A stretch of DNA of 64,000 nucleotides from Juglans regia (GCF_001411555.2 NC_049905.1:10135053-10199052), one strand, 5' to 3'. Shown: positions 32,459 through 42,901, counted from the stretch's first letter. A program made the numbers and translations. Notes: generated by a model from the sequence alone, not told the origin.

Positions 32459-33136
32459 TCACAAACCCAGTACTGCTGCAACATTCACAGCAATTCCAAG
32501 GAGTACCAACATTGCATGCATGGCGAGAGTCACCGCACCAGACTTATCTACCATAGCAGCAACAGGAGGAGTACTCTCCCCAACGGGTTCCGGAGGTTTA
32601 TAATCACTGAAAATATCAAGAGGAAGAAGCACTTTGTCCACTTGATAAACAGCCAGATTATTATCAGAATACAGAGTTGCCCCCACTGTGGCATTGACAA
32701 CACCGGTGGAGAGATGCACTTCCCTATCCGAGGAGGTAACGTTTAGCGGGAACTGTCCGGCACTTGTGTCTCCAGCCTGGGTGGGCACAGGGTTGCTCAG
32801 AGTTTGGAAGTTTGTCAGAGTAACATAGGTGGCTAAGATATGGAACTGCAAAAATTGGACCTTTTGTAGGTCACTAAGTTTATTTATGGTCCCGGATCTG
32901 AGCTCCGAGAATGCCTTGTCGGGTGCAGCAAAAAAGGTATAACCAGTGTTTGATTTCGCGAGCTCCCCATTGAGTTGGTCGGCTACTCCGGTGTTCTTTA
33001 GGAGTCGGATTAGGACCTTGAAGTCGCCGGACTTATCCAGAATTTGAGTGATGTCAGGAGACTGGGCACAAGTAATGGTGCAGTGGAAGAGAAAAACATG
33101 TAGAAGCGAGAGGAAGAAGATGGCCTGTTTGGTCAT
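32459..33136 (-). CDS. FLA: fasciclin-like arabinogalactan protein, single FAS1 domain (FLA-1 of cluster)
   Basis: Intronless, 225 aa from the ATG at 33136; the frame is open further upstream, but M-T-K-Q aligns with the starts of the two paralogues. A signal peptide (1-24, ending T-C-A) is followed by one FAS1 domain (about 28-175) with the H1 box G-Y-T-F-F-A-A-P-D-K-A-F and the H2 box V-Y-Q-V-D-K-V-L-L-P-L-D-I-F. N-glycosylation sites are N-V-T and N-A-T. The short linker has few prolines, and a hydrophobic tail (about 203-225) suits GPI anchoring. Expected at the plasma membrane and cell wall. Of the FLA subgroups it is most like group A (FLA11/12-like), which in Arabidopsis and poplar acts in secondary walls. 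It is the shortest of the three and has little arabinogalactan (Ala/Pro) sequence. Confidence 0.95.
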   Translation of the reverse strand: MTKQAIFFLSLLHVFLFHCTITCAQSPDITQILDKSGDFKVLIRLLKNTGVADQLNGELAKSNTGYTFFAAPDKAFSELRSGTINKLSDLQKVQFLQFHILATYVTLTNFQTLSNPVPTQAGDTSAGQFPLNVTSSDREVHLSTGVVNATVGATLYSDNNLAVYQVDKVLLPLDIFSDYKPPEPVGESTPPVAAMVDKSGAVTLAMHAMLVLLGIAVNVAAVLGL

Positions 33137-33239
33137 CTTTGTAGATTTGTTTTGTGTGGAGGGATATGTTTTTCTTGGGAAAATTGGGAATGCAGGATTG
33201 CAGTTAGGAGTGTTTGACATGTTTGAGAGGGAGGAGAAG

Positions 33240-33252
33240 AGAGATTAAATGG
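33240..33252 (-). promoter_or_regulatory. TATA-like box of FLA-1
   Basis: Minus strand CCATTTAATCTCTC about 110 bp upstream of the ATG, at the same place as the TATA-like boxes of the two paralogues. Weak match. Confidence 0.35.
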
Positions 33253-33375
33253 AGGCTGGGAGAGAGTGAAGTTAGTTGAAATGGCTCAATAATTCTAGTT
33301 ACAAATCCTTTTTTTGCAGCTGATAATTATCTGTCGTGGAGAGGTGGGGAGATGATTGGATAGAAAGGGATTTTG

Positions 33376-33409
33376 CTGTTTTAGCAACTAGTTTGCTTCG
33401 CAAGGCAGG
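33376..33409 (-). promoter_or_regulatory. conserved upstream block of FLA-1
   Basis: Plus strand TTTTAGCAACTAGTTTGCTT followed by CG and AAGGCAGGA. The core is about 247 bp upstream of the ATG and recurs upstream of both paralogues. Confidence 0.6.
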
Positions 33410-33459
33410 AAAATAAGAGGGGAGATCTCAATTTGATGTGCCAGGGAAAATAATGATCA

Positions 33460-34170
33460 GCATCATTGCTTCCTTTCATATATCAATACGATTATGTAAT
33501 CTTTTTATTAGGATTTGAATCATTTGGAGGTTTTGATCCAACTATCGATCGGTTTTTTTTACATGAGGGAGGGAGATTCGATCCTTAGTTCTCTTAATGA
33601 GAGATTAAGATGTTGTCAATTGATTCACAAGATCTTGGCGATCGAACTATCGGTTTTAGCGTGAGAGAAAATAGATAGATGAAGTGGTTCCCAATGCCTC
33701 AAGTGCACCAAACGTGTCCTAGTGCAATTACAATTTTCTTTTTCTTTTTCTTTCAAATATAAGACATCATTAAATATTTTATAAAAAAAAAATACTCTAA
33801 TTTACTAATAATCACTTCCTTACCTCTTAAGAAAAAAAAAGTTAAAAAATAAAATAAAATACGAGAGAAGGCATTTGGGGGGCACAAATGGGAGTCATAT
33901 TTTCCTTTATTTATCGATCTCTTTCCCATTCTAGGACCTAGATTTGGAGGATTTCCTTCCCTTTTATCATCCCTTAATTGATATTAAATAATTGAAAGTT
34001 TATGACGTTTCTAGCCTATCCAAAAATAGTTTAATATCATGTAAGAGAATAATGAAATGAGAGAATTGTTATGTGCATGAGAAAAAATCTTGTAAAAATA
34101 AATTCTAACGTGATTTTATATGATACGTTAGATATTTTTATAATAAAAATAATTTTATAATTTAATGATA
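33460..34170. other. AT-rich intergenic DNA
   Basis: No gene seen. Short palindromic GATCGAACTATCG-type sequences at 33540-33655 (ATCGATCGG and GCGATCGAACTATCGG) suggest a decayed repeat. Confidence 0.45.
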
Positions 34171-34176
34171 CGCCTT

Positions 34177-34189
34177 TAGTATCAGAGCC
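34177..34189 (+). other. tRNA-Met primer-site-like sequence of the pararetrovirus-like element
   Basis: TAGTATCAGAGCC, one mismatch from the initiator tRNA-Met site (TGGTATCAGAGCC), on the plus strand, opposite to the main body of the element and about 100 bp before the capsid-like start. Confidence 0.65.
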
Positions 34190-34285
34190 ATTGGTGATTA
34201 TATTGTTATATTTTATTTTACTATCTGTTTTATTGTTATTTTAATTGCTGTATTTTATATCTTAATTGCTGTTGAATATTTTAAC

Positions 34286-34680
34286 ATGGATTATTATTAT
34301 GCTCATAATACTGGTTATCGTGATTTGTATGAATTGAAATGTACAGAATATAATTTAAGACTAGTGATTTATTGATTAATTTAAAATGCCTCCAATTATC
34401 TGATTTCCGTTGGTATAAAAATGTATTTCTAACTAAAGTTATGATCAGAAATGATTGCCAACAGCCATACTGGAAGGAAAAGTTCATAGCCGGACTTCCA
34501 TATTACTTCGTCCAAAAAGACAACAACAAGAGATGAGATAAGATTATACATTAATGATGAGTAAATATCATATATATCAAAGCAGACCATCAGCAATAGA
34601 ATATCTAGAAGCTGATTGCACCTTTTTAAGAAACGAGATTAAAAGTGTAAGAAATCATTTAACTATTCTTGCTTTATAAA
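34286..34680 (+). pseudogene. capsid-like protein, N-terminal part, inverted
   Basis: Plus-strand coding text in at least two frames: an ATG at 34286 begins about 30 codons to a stop, and a shifted frame contains Y-W-K-E-K-F-I-A-G-L-P at 34468-34500, a motif of capsid/gag proteins of this class. A third piece at about 34554-34680 reads an E-Y-L-E-A-D-C-T-F-L-R-N-E-I-K segment. The matching C-terminal part is on the opposite strand at 39863-39422. Not functional. Confidence 0.6.
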
Positions 34681-34689
34681 AAAAAAAAA

Positions 34690-35200
34690 GTAAAAATCAG
34701 TGATACAGATTTTTACAAAGATAACCGATAACTAAAGAAGAATAAGTATATTAAGAAGCTTGTGTTGGTAAACCATGAAAAACCGATAGTCAGTCCATAT
34801 ATGCAGAAGGCTTTAAGGGTGGTCCCGGTGGTGTTCCCTCAAGTTCTTAATCTACTTATTCCTCCAGGTATGAAATAGATAATGAAATCTGTAATATTAA
34901 TAGTAATGATAATAGGCGGTATAACCGGCCATATGCATGATAACAGATAGAGCAGGCGGTTTAACCGACCATATGCATGAAGAAATTAATAATATAAGAG
35001 AGATATAAAAAATAAACTTCTTCATTAAAAATATAATACTTACAAGGAGACTAATTCTCAAAGGAGTTGAAGGTTGAAGACATGGGGGAAAGGATTGAGT
35101 GAGAAGGACTGGACTGGACAGAGAGGCTTGAGCGAGAGAGGAAAGGATTTCAGATCAGGAATTCCGAATGCCCTTCTTACCTCGTGAACCCCTTTATATA
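34690..35200 (-). promoter_or_regulatory. promoter and RNA leader of the pararetrovirus-like element
   Basis: On the minus strand a strong TATA box (TATATAAAGG) at 35200-35191 lies downstream of the last ORF, followed by a pyrimidine-rich transcribed leader (CTTTCCTCTCTCGCTC and further C/T tracts, 35150-35060). This is the place and layout of the genomic RNA promoter of Caulimoviridae. The leader continues to an A-run junction near 34690, where the strand of the element switches. Confidence 0.65.
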
Positions 35201-35239
35201 GACACTTAAACAGTAAGTCTAATAATACATGAATAGTAC

Positions 35240-35348
35240 CAGCCGACACTAAAAACAAGAACAATATCAGCCGACACTAAAGACAAACACAGTACATGAC
35301 ACGTAAACACAGTACAGCCGACACTAAAAACAAACACAGTACAGGACA
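35240..35348. repeat. enhancer-like direct repeats upstream of the TATA box
   Basis: Three copies of AGCCGACACTAAA(A/G)ACAA (about 35242, 35268, 35314) interleaved with two copies of CACAGTACA(T/G)GACACGTAA. They lie 40-150 bp upstream of the TATA box in element orientation. Confidence 0.85.
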
Positions 35349-35431
35349 CGTAATCTTGTATAATCTTCTAGAGAGATAATATTCTTGACAATTTCCATCT
35401 GTCTTAATCGAAAAACAATAATCTTTTAGAG

Positions 35432-36790
35432 TCACATATTCTGAGGATCGTAATTTGCTAATTCAAGTTCAAATGGGTCTTGAGAATCCATCAGTTGCAC
35501 TGGATGATAAGGTGAGTAATCTTGAGAGGGAGAGGTGGCTTGGTTACTTTGGGAGGCCTGTTGAGAAGGAGAGGCCCGATGAGCCGGTGATAATGCGGAT
35601 TGCTGTAATGGAGATAATCTGGCCTGATGTTGTGCTTCTTCTTCATCGTCACTGTCTGATACTTGTGACATTGCTTCAACTAATTTTTTCAAATCTTTCT
35701 TGTTGGTAATGGATGCTAATTGTGCTTGAAATCTGCTTCTTTGGACTAGGACTTCTGGAGTTTTGGTGACTTTTGAAAACATTTTTAATACATGATCATA
35801 ATTGTATTTTTCCCACCATTTGACCGAAACTTGACGGGCTAGAAACATAATGGTTTTGAGAGAGGGATGAGGTTTGATAACATATTCCCATTTCATAATC
35901 CAATTTAATTTTGTTTTGAGAAAAAAGAGCAGAAGTGGAGAACAATGGTTTAATGCTGGTGGATTGTCATTCTGTGAAATAAAATTTTGGAAACTTTCTT
36001 GAAGGGGAACAGGAAGGAGAAGAGTTTTAGGTCCGTAATATTCCCACCATAGTGAAAACCATCTCGGGAGTGTGGTGATTTCTTGTAATTTGTCAAAATG
36101 AAGGAACCATGAATGACGCAGGTTTTTATTTTGTTTTAGAAACATTTTTGTCCATGCTTACTGGTAATCATAGTAATCATAATAAGGGGGATCATAAGGA
36201 TGAAAGAACTTTCTTGTTAAATAGGGATTTTTTCCCCATTGTTCCAGAGTAAGAACCTGTTTAATGATGACTTTTTGAAAAGCAATAATTGGTGATGCAG
36301 GTGGAGAAGGTTGAGTTTGTAGAGAACAAGGAATTTCAGAGAGAATAATTGAGTTGGTATCTACTAATATGAATTCATAAAAATGCTGAGTTTTCTTAAT
36401 GTTTTGCGGAATATAATGCCAATCTGGTAAAAAGAAAGCATCAAGTAATTTATGGGGGTCAGACAGGTGTTGAATTTTGGATTCAATAGGAAAGACTGGA
36501 TGCCAATGAGACTTGATGATAATAGGAGATGAAAAAGGTTGAGATAATAATGGAGGATTAATAATTTGGGAAGGAGAAGAGGAAGATGGAGAAACAGCTT
36601 TGGAATAGGTCGGTAATTTTGGGGCAGCTAATGGTGAAAATGGATTATAAGAGGGTCTAATATTTTGTGGTAATGACCCCAATACCATATATGGTCTTGG
36701 AGTTGCGGAGGGACAAGGTGAAGGATAAGGAGGAGATGGTGGCCTCGCATATGAAGATTTGGACTTTACTGTGGACTTTGAGGAAGACAT
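35432..36790 (-). pseudogene. downstream ORF of the pararetrovirus-like element, interrupted by one stop
   Basis: Starts at an ATG (36790) overlapping the end of pol by 25 nt in another frame, as in compact viral genomes. The first part (36790-36158, 210 aa) has an S/P-rich N-terminus and a folded-looking C-terminal half. A single in-frame TAA at 36160-36158 separates it from 36145-35432 (237 aa), which has a W-rich region (W-F-S-L-W-W-E-Y-Y-G-P) and an acidic, S/Q/P-rich tail. I recognise a similar unnamed protein in other plant genomes next to integrase-less pol genes, but know no function. It is not an obvious movement protein. Confidence 0.7.
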
Positions 36791-38115
36791 GATTTTTCCT
36801 GTAAGAATTCTCGAGATAGAAAATCAGGAAGAGAATTAGATTCTCCTTTAATATGTTCAATATCAAAATCAAAAATACTTAATATAGCTTGCCATCTGGC
36901 AAATATTTGCTTAGCAGCCAGGTTTTTAACATCTTTGATCAAAACTTCCTTGGCTGATTTACAATCTATTCTAAGTAAAAACTTTTGATTCAGCAAATCA
37001 TCTTGAAATTTAGAAATACATAATACAATAGTTAGAATTTCCTTTTTAATAGTACTATAATTCTTTTGGGCAGGATTCCAACATCCTGAATGGAATCGAA
37101 CAATTTGTTCCGAATCAGTTGATAATTTCTGTTTCATAATTCCTTCATATCCAAGATCAAAGGCATCTATTTCAACAATTTTAAAGATATGCGGAGATGG
37201 AATTCCTAGACATGGTAATTTCTTAACATGAGCCTTAATTTGTCTTATAATATTAGTATGTTCATCTGTCCAAGGAGGTGGGTTCTTTTTTAATCTTTTA
37301 AATAATGGCTTACATAATAGTCTGAGAGATTGATAGAAGTCTGCGACATAATTGAGACTTCCTAAGAATCTCTGTAATTGGTTCTTATCTTTTATTTCAT
37401 CTGAAAATTTATCGGCAAATTCTATAGCTCTGCTAATTGGTGTAATACTTCCTTGATAAATCTCATCTCCAAGGAATCTGATTTTATCTTGAAATAATTT
37501 TATTTTAGGTGATGAAACTACTAATCCATTTTGTTTGATGATTTGAACAAAAGTATTTAAATGTTTCCAATGTTGTTCAATAGATGAAGAAAATATTAAT
37601 ACATCATCTATATAAACTATTGAAAATTGAGTAAAATGGGTAAATATTTCATTCATAATATTTTGGAATTCACTAGGGGCATTTTTTAATCCAAATGGCA
37701 TAATGTTCCATTCAAAATGTCCAAAAGGGATTGTAAATGTTGTTTTATATCGGTCTTTTTCAGCAATTTGAATTTGCCAAAATCCACTTTTCATATCAAA
37801 TTTTGAAAATACTGTAGCATTATAAAGTCGAGATAATAAATCTTTTTTATTGGGAATTGGATATCTAATCCATTGTAATACTTTATTTAGTGGTTTATAA
37901 TTGATGACTAGGCGAGGAACTCCTCTTTCTAATTCTGTCTGTTTCTTAACATAAAAGGCAGCACAACTCCATGGTGATTTACTTTTTCTTATTAATCCTT
38001 TTGATTTTAAATCATTTAATTCTTTTTTACAGTATTCTAATAATTCATTATTCATTTGGATAGGTCTAGCCTTGGTTGGAATTTTGTTTTCAGAAAAATT
38101 TTCTTCATAGGATAA
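36766..38115 (-). pseudogene. pararetrovirus-like reverse transcriptase and RNase H
   Basis: Open from just upstream of 38055 to 36766 (429 aa from the first Met). It has the R-L-V-I-N-Y-K-P-L-N motif, F-D-M-K-S-G-F-W-Q-I, M-P-F-G-L-K-N-A-P-S-E-F-Q, the active site Y-I-D-D-V-L-I-F-S and an RNase H region ending in N-S-L-P-D-F-L-S-R-E-F-L, the typical Caulimoviridae C-terminus. No integrase follows. An in-frame stop at about 38120 and frame changes up to 38387 disconnect it from the protease. In RNase H the first active-site Asp is seen as E-I-D-A-F-D. Confidence 0.9.
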
Positions 38116-38386
38116 TTCAACTATATGTTATTTTCTGTTCCAGAAAGCATTAGGCAGGTTAGAGCATACCTCATTTTCAATTATAGTTTTAAAATTTTCA
38201 ATTTTTGGGGTTAATAAAGGGTCTTTTGGTTTTTCCTAGATTCTTTTGTATTTTAATTATTGTTTTAAAAAACTTAACTAATTTTCTTTTGTTTTAATTC
38301 TATTTTGTGTTAAAAAATTAATTTCTTTGGTTAATGAGATTTCTTTTAAAGAGTTAATTTCTTTTGATACTGGAGGAAATAAAAAT

Positions 38387-39475
38387 TTAAATTGGGTTTC
38401 CTGTCCAAGTATTCCTTCTTCCTTCTTCAGTTACAGAGAAAGAATAGAGTAGAGCAAGGAAATGATTTCCTAATATTACTTTAGTATTAATATTTTTTAC
38501 TAAAATAAATGTTGTTTTAAAACAAATTCCATTATTACAAATGTGTGCATTGGATAGTTTATAATTTATGTTTAATTTTGTTCCATTAGCTTGGGATAAT
38601 GTTTCTTTTGTCTTTTCAAAATATTTAGAGGGTATTATTCCTTCTTGTATACAATTTAAGTCTGCTCCTGTATCTAAGAGGGCAATTGTTGTAAAAAAAA
38701 ATTCTTGGTTAATTGAAATTGTTACCTCAGTATACCATTTTTGAAAATTTATCATTTCAAGGATATTAATGAAGTTATCTGTTTCGTCTTTTATAGTTAA
38801 TGTTGAGCATTCTCCTTGATTTTTGGCATGTTCTTTATTATGAAAATTATTTCCATTCTTCTCTATTTTTAATAGTATAATTTCTTGTAATAATTGTTCA
38901 TTTGAAACTTCTAGTTTAAGATTTGATGTTTTTAAATTTTTAATCTCCTGCTTTATCTCATTAATTTCCTGTTGTATATCTTGTATCGTAATTTCCTTTT
39001 TGTTGGTTTTAAATCTTCCTATTATTTCTGAAAAATTATAAGGTGTAGCAGATGACATTGCTGAAGAATTTTGATTACTACAAGTATCTTTTAACTTTTC
39101 TAAGTAATTTTTTCTTTCCTGAGGGTTATTAATTTTATCTATTAATTCTAATATAATGTCTTCTTGCTTTGAAAGTACATTAATAGTTTTATTACAGATA
39201 CAATTATCTTTATTTAGACAATTACAAATCTGTACTTCATCTTCTTCGAATTCATTATCAGAAGATTGTTCTGAAAAACTTGATTCTTTTAATTGATAGA
39301 TTTCTTCTTCTTCTGAAAAACTATCTTCTTCCTCTTCGCTTGAGTGTATTATAAAAATATTTAATAATCTATCTTTTAATGCTTCAGATATATCTAATTC
39401 ATTAATCTGTTGTTTGACTTTACAATTTGATTTATAATGTCCAACTTTTCCGCATTTATAACAAACAATTTATTT
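38387..39475 (-). pseudogene. zinc knuckle, acidic linker, coiled coil and protease of the element
   Basis: One frame stays open from about 39475 to 38387. In order it has a CCHC knuckle (C-Y-K-C-G-K-V-G-H-Y then N-C, 39463-39422), an acidic S/E-rich stretch, a C-N-C-L...C-I-C cluster, a predicted coiled coil (I/L heptads, about 39000-38860), and an aspartic protease with L-L-D-T-G-A-D-L-N near 38680-38650. It is frame-shifted relative to the capsid-like ORF upstream, at an A-run near 39470. Confidence 0.82.
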
Positions 39476-39863
39476 TTTTCTTTTTACTAGTCTTTTTAGG
39501 ATTTTTTAGGGGTTTATTATATGTTTGTTTCTCTTTAATCTTTTTATAGGGTTTTTTGTATTTTCGTCTTTTATTAGAATAATTCTTGTAGACTTTTTTC
39601 CCTTTTCTATGTTTACTTGAAGGGGCTAATAATAGAGTATAACCAAATTGTTCACAAAATGTACCTAATTCTTTTCTAGCAAATTTCTTTTCTTTCTCCA
39701 TTTGCTTTTTTAGTCTTAAATCATTGCACATAGTTAATGCAGTTCTATTAATTTTACTTATTATATTACCATATGTAAGATTAAGGAAATCAATAGTACC
39801 ATCTAAGTTTATAAATTTAATTTTATAAAATACTTTTATAATTAAAATATTTTTCGATGACAA
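39456..39863 (-). pseudogene. capsid-like protein, C-terminal part
   Basis: 135-codon frame with N-L-T-Y-G-N-I, a conserved C-N-D-L-R-L-K-K-Q, the K-E-L-G-T-F-C-E-Q-F-G-Y motif and then a very basic K/Y-rich stretch before the shifted zinc knuckle. It is the continuation of the part found on the opposite strand at 34286-34680. The break at about 39865 marks the other end of the inversion. Confidence 0.75.
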
Positions 39864-39870
39864 AAATTAG

Positions 39871-41809
39871 CATTTTTTGGAAAATGAATTTGAACAGAAT
39901 GATAGGGCTTGCAATCACAGATTGCGGGCATGGCCCTCTCTAAAGCCCAAAGACGAAGGACTAGTTCTTTTTAGTTTTTTGCCCCATTGTTCTCTTTTCA
40001 CCAACATTAACTTAAACCTTTGTTACAACTTCTCTGTATCGATCGCTGATATTTCTACCCTTCAAGCATGGTTGGCATGCGACTATATACTATCTCTGAA
40101 TTAGTCACCTTTGATAGTAAGGTTTATAAGATGAGAAATTATTTCGTTTAAAAAGAAATTTCACAGAAGTACAATTTACAAACTGATGTGATTTTTTTAT
40201 GGTGTATCAGATTGTAAAATACTTATTACTATAAAGTATATCTAATGTATTACATTTATCCATATGAGTTTTTGAGTTTTGAGAGAAATGTTTGATTCAC
40301 AAAAGAATCTTACAAAAATAATGTTCACAAATTGATGTAGTTTGATGTAATATATTAGATTTTAAAATACTTTGGAAAGTGTTAGCAATCTTTGGAAAGT
40401 GTTAGCAATCTTTGAGCAAGCTCATGCGCCACCATTTACAATTATTCTTCTCATGAGAAACTAAAAATTAAAAAAAAAAAAAAAAAACTAACAAGTTACA
40501 AGATTTACCAAAAGAGATATAAATTTATTAAAAATTAAACTAAATCTAATTTTGAAAAATAAATTTGCTCAAAAGTGGTGCTACTCTGCCACCTGCAGGT
40601 GCCCACTCGTTGTGTTGTCTAGTACAAATTGTACTTTTATTTTATTTTTTACTTTTTATTTCAAACATTTAAAAAAATAAGAAAAATATAAATATATTAA
40701 TAGTCACTTTCTCAATCATTAAAAAAGAAAAAATAAATGTATAAACAGTCAAAATGAAGAGACAAATTAAGAAAGAACAGTAACATTATTCATTTACTCA
40801 ATGAAAAGTCTATAATCCAGTCAGCCTGATCTGTTGAAGGATGTGGAAGTCCTTTCCCCCTCGACCCCGTAGGCTGGGTGGATTTTGACATTATATTTTT
40901 GGTGGTGGTTGTGTCGAACCAAGGCTGTGTTGTGGGGAGAAGAAGATGCATGCAGTACCCTAGCCTTTTTTAAAATTCTTTCATTTTCATTTTTCTTTTT
41001 AAATTTCTATATTCAAATTAGCAGTTTTGGTTTTATGAGCTCTTTAGTTTCTACTTTTTAAAATTCTTATTCTAAAACAAAAATTAATTGGGTGTGCTAT
41101 TCTCGACGGAAAATCAATTAGTAGTAATAATATTCCAACTTCCATTTTTGCGGGGTGTAACCAATCAATATATTTAAAGAATAATATTAATAGTCTAATA
41201 AAAATAAAATAAAATAATTAATTAATTAATTAAAAGGCCGACTAATTAATTAAAAAAATTAATAGCCTCTTGCAGCACTTCATGTGCTTTTCTAAGATTT
41301 TTCGTCTTTTAATTTCTTGTCTGTTCAAAGCTGCATTGGAGTTCTTTTTTTCTTTTCTTTTTTTTGAAATTTTCTCTCTCGCCAAAATCTATTAATATAA
41401 TATATATATATATCGCAGTTCCAAAGTGAAAAATTAATAAAGGATCAGACCCAGTACTGGCATAACATGTCTGGAATTGGTACACAAAATTCACATGAAG
41501 AATATAGAGGCTGCATGGAAAGGGAACATGGCAACAAAACAGGTAAAATTAAAAAATATAATAAGTATAAGAATTTATAAAAAAAAATAAAAAAAACAAC
41601 TCTCAAAATTAGACCTTAAAATGGACAATTTTAACGAGAAAAATAAAAGAAAAAGGTACATGACATGGGACATTGAAAGAAGGCAATTATTTAGAGAACA
41701 CACAGTACTGATCACGATCTTTCAACCCAACTCATCGAAATCATGCAGAAATATTAAAGAATTGGATCCCACCAAAGCAAAATATCCAGATGATACGTAT
41801 CCGCTAATA
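39871..41809. other. AT-rich intergenic DNA
   Basis: No gene seen. Holds a long A-run (about 40471-40487), TTAATTAATTAA repeats (41215-41260) and a TA-run (41398-41413). The last part is the 3' flank of the second FLA gene. Confidence 0.5.
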
Positions 41810-42760
41810 TCAAGTTGCTTTCGTCACAATGAATGCGACCAGGGAAACTCCAATGGACAACAATGTTCCGCGCCAGCTGAGCCTCACAGCACCAGAGTGG
41901 TCCACTTTAGCAGCATCGTCATCAGTACCAACGCCAGCAGCATCACCACCAGATGGACTGTCTGCAGCATCTGCAGTTCCATTTGGCTTTGCAAGTGTTG
42001 CTGCGGGAGCTGCTGCTTTTTTAGTCTTAGGCACGAATATGTCGAGTGGAAGAAGCACTTTGTCTACTCGATACATGATAAGCTGGTTATCCGAGTATAT
42101 TGTACCTCCCAATGTGGCATTCACGAGGCCAGTTGATATGTTCACTTGATTGCCGGCAGTTGTCACGTTCAGTGGGAATTCTCCAGCGCTGGTATCTCCA
42201 GCTTCTGTTGGCACTGGATTGCTTAGAGTCTGGAAGTTTGATAGAGTAACCACAGTGTTTAAGATGTGAAATTGTATGAGTTGGGTCTTCTGAAGATCAG
42301 ACAGAGAGTTTATAGTGCCTGCTTTGAGGCTTGAAAATGCACCATCTGTAGGAGCAAATATTGTAAAGCCAACATTTGAATTATTTAGCTGACCATATAG
42401 TTGTCCAGCCAATCCAGTGCTCTTTAAGAGGCGGATAAATACTGAGTAGCCCTTAGCCTTTTCCAAGATTTTGACAACATCAGTAGGGCCCTTTTGTACA
42501 GGGATTTGGGCAGACTGAGCTGGGGCCTTTGCTGGTAGGCCGGACGGGGGTGTGGCAGACAGGGTTGGAGGAGTGGCAACTGGGGTTGGAGGAGTGGCAA
42601 CCGGGGTTGGGGGCTTGGCAACCGGGGTTGGGGGTGTGGCAACTGGGATTGGGGGCGTGGCAGGCAATGCTGGAGCGGTAGCTGGCTGAGCTAAAGTTGT
42701 AATGCTATCAAAGAGAAAAACAAGTAGAATTGAGAGGGCAAAGAGAGCCTGTCTGGCCAT
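41810..42760 (-). CDS. FLA: fasciclin-like arabinogalactan protein with Pro-rich N-terminal region (FLA-2 of cluster)
   Basis: Intronless, 316 aa. Signal peptide about 1-24. Residues 26-75 form an Ala/Pro/Thr-rich stretch with repeated P-P-T-P-V-A units (A-P, T-P and V-P sites suited to hydroxyproline O-glycosylation with arabinogalactan). One FAS1 domain follows (about 88-235) with H1 (V-G-F-T-I-F-A-P-T-D-G-A-F) and H2 (M-Y-R-V-D-K-V-L-L-P-L-D-I-F). An Ala/Asp-rich second AGP-like region leads to a hydrophobic GPI-type tail. Located at the plasma membrane and wall. It is the most AGP-like of the three. The P-P-T-P-V-A units are a tandem DNA repeat (about 42590-42660), so copy number may vary between alleles. 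Confidence 0.95.
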   Translation of the reverse strand: MARQALFALSILLVFLFDSITTLAQPATAPALPATPPIPVATPPTPVAKPPTPVATPPTPVATPPTLSATPPSGLPAKAPAQSAQIPVQKGPTDVVKILEKAKGYSVFIRLLKSTGLAGQLYGQLNNSNVGFTIFAPTDGAFSSLKAGTINSLSDLQKTQLIQFHILNTVVTLSNFQTLSNPVPTEAGDTSAGEFPLNVTTAGNQVNISTGLVNATLGGTIYSDNQLIMYRVDKVLLPLDIFVPKTKKAAAPAATLAKPNGTADAADSPSGGDAAGVGTDDDAAKVDHSGAVRLSWRGTLLSIGVSLVAFIVTKAT

Positions 42761-42865
42761 GTTTGTGGTTTCTTGTTCTATTGACGGCTGTGTTTAGCTT
42801 GGGAGATATTCAAATGCAAGAGTGGTGCTTGCTGAATGGCTTGATATGTGTGGGAAGGAGAATAT

Positions 42866-42901
42866 GGCTCTTATTAAGGCCCGGAGAGAGTGAAGTTAGG
42901 T
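42866..42901 (-). promoter_or_regulatory. TATA-like box and AC element of FLA-2
   Basis: Minus strand CTTAATAAGAGCC (about 42879-42867) lies about 112 bp upstream of the ATG. Just upstream is ACCTAAC (42901-42895), an AC-III type element bound by R2R3-MYB factors in lignin and secondary wall genes. Confidence 0.45.

Larger units (their letters stand above)
34177..39870 (-). mobile_element. endogenous pararetrovirus-like element, rearranged and inactive
   Basis: About 5.7 kb with Caulimoviridae-like organisation: a capsid-like protein with CCHC knuckle, aspartic protease, reverse transcriptase with RNase H, no integrase and no LTRs seen, a further ORF, then a promoter and leader downstream of the last ORF. 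Most of it is on the minus strand, but the primer-site-like sequence and the first part of the capsid-like frame lie on the plus strand at 34177-34680. An internal inversion explains this. Frameshifts and stops interrupt every long frame. A movement protein was not recognised. Old integrated copy; family placement is by gene order and motifs only. A retrotransposon that lost integrase and LTRs is the alternative. Confidence 0.8.

Noticed and set aside
33137..33220. N-terminal extension of FLA-1 upstream of M-T-K-Q
   Set aside because: It would bury the signal peptide, and the paralogues start at the equivalent Met.
34281..34487. 68-aa minus-strand open frame
   Set aside because: The opposite strand carries the recognisable capsid-like motif and primer-site-like sequence.
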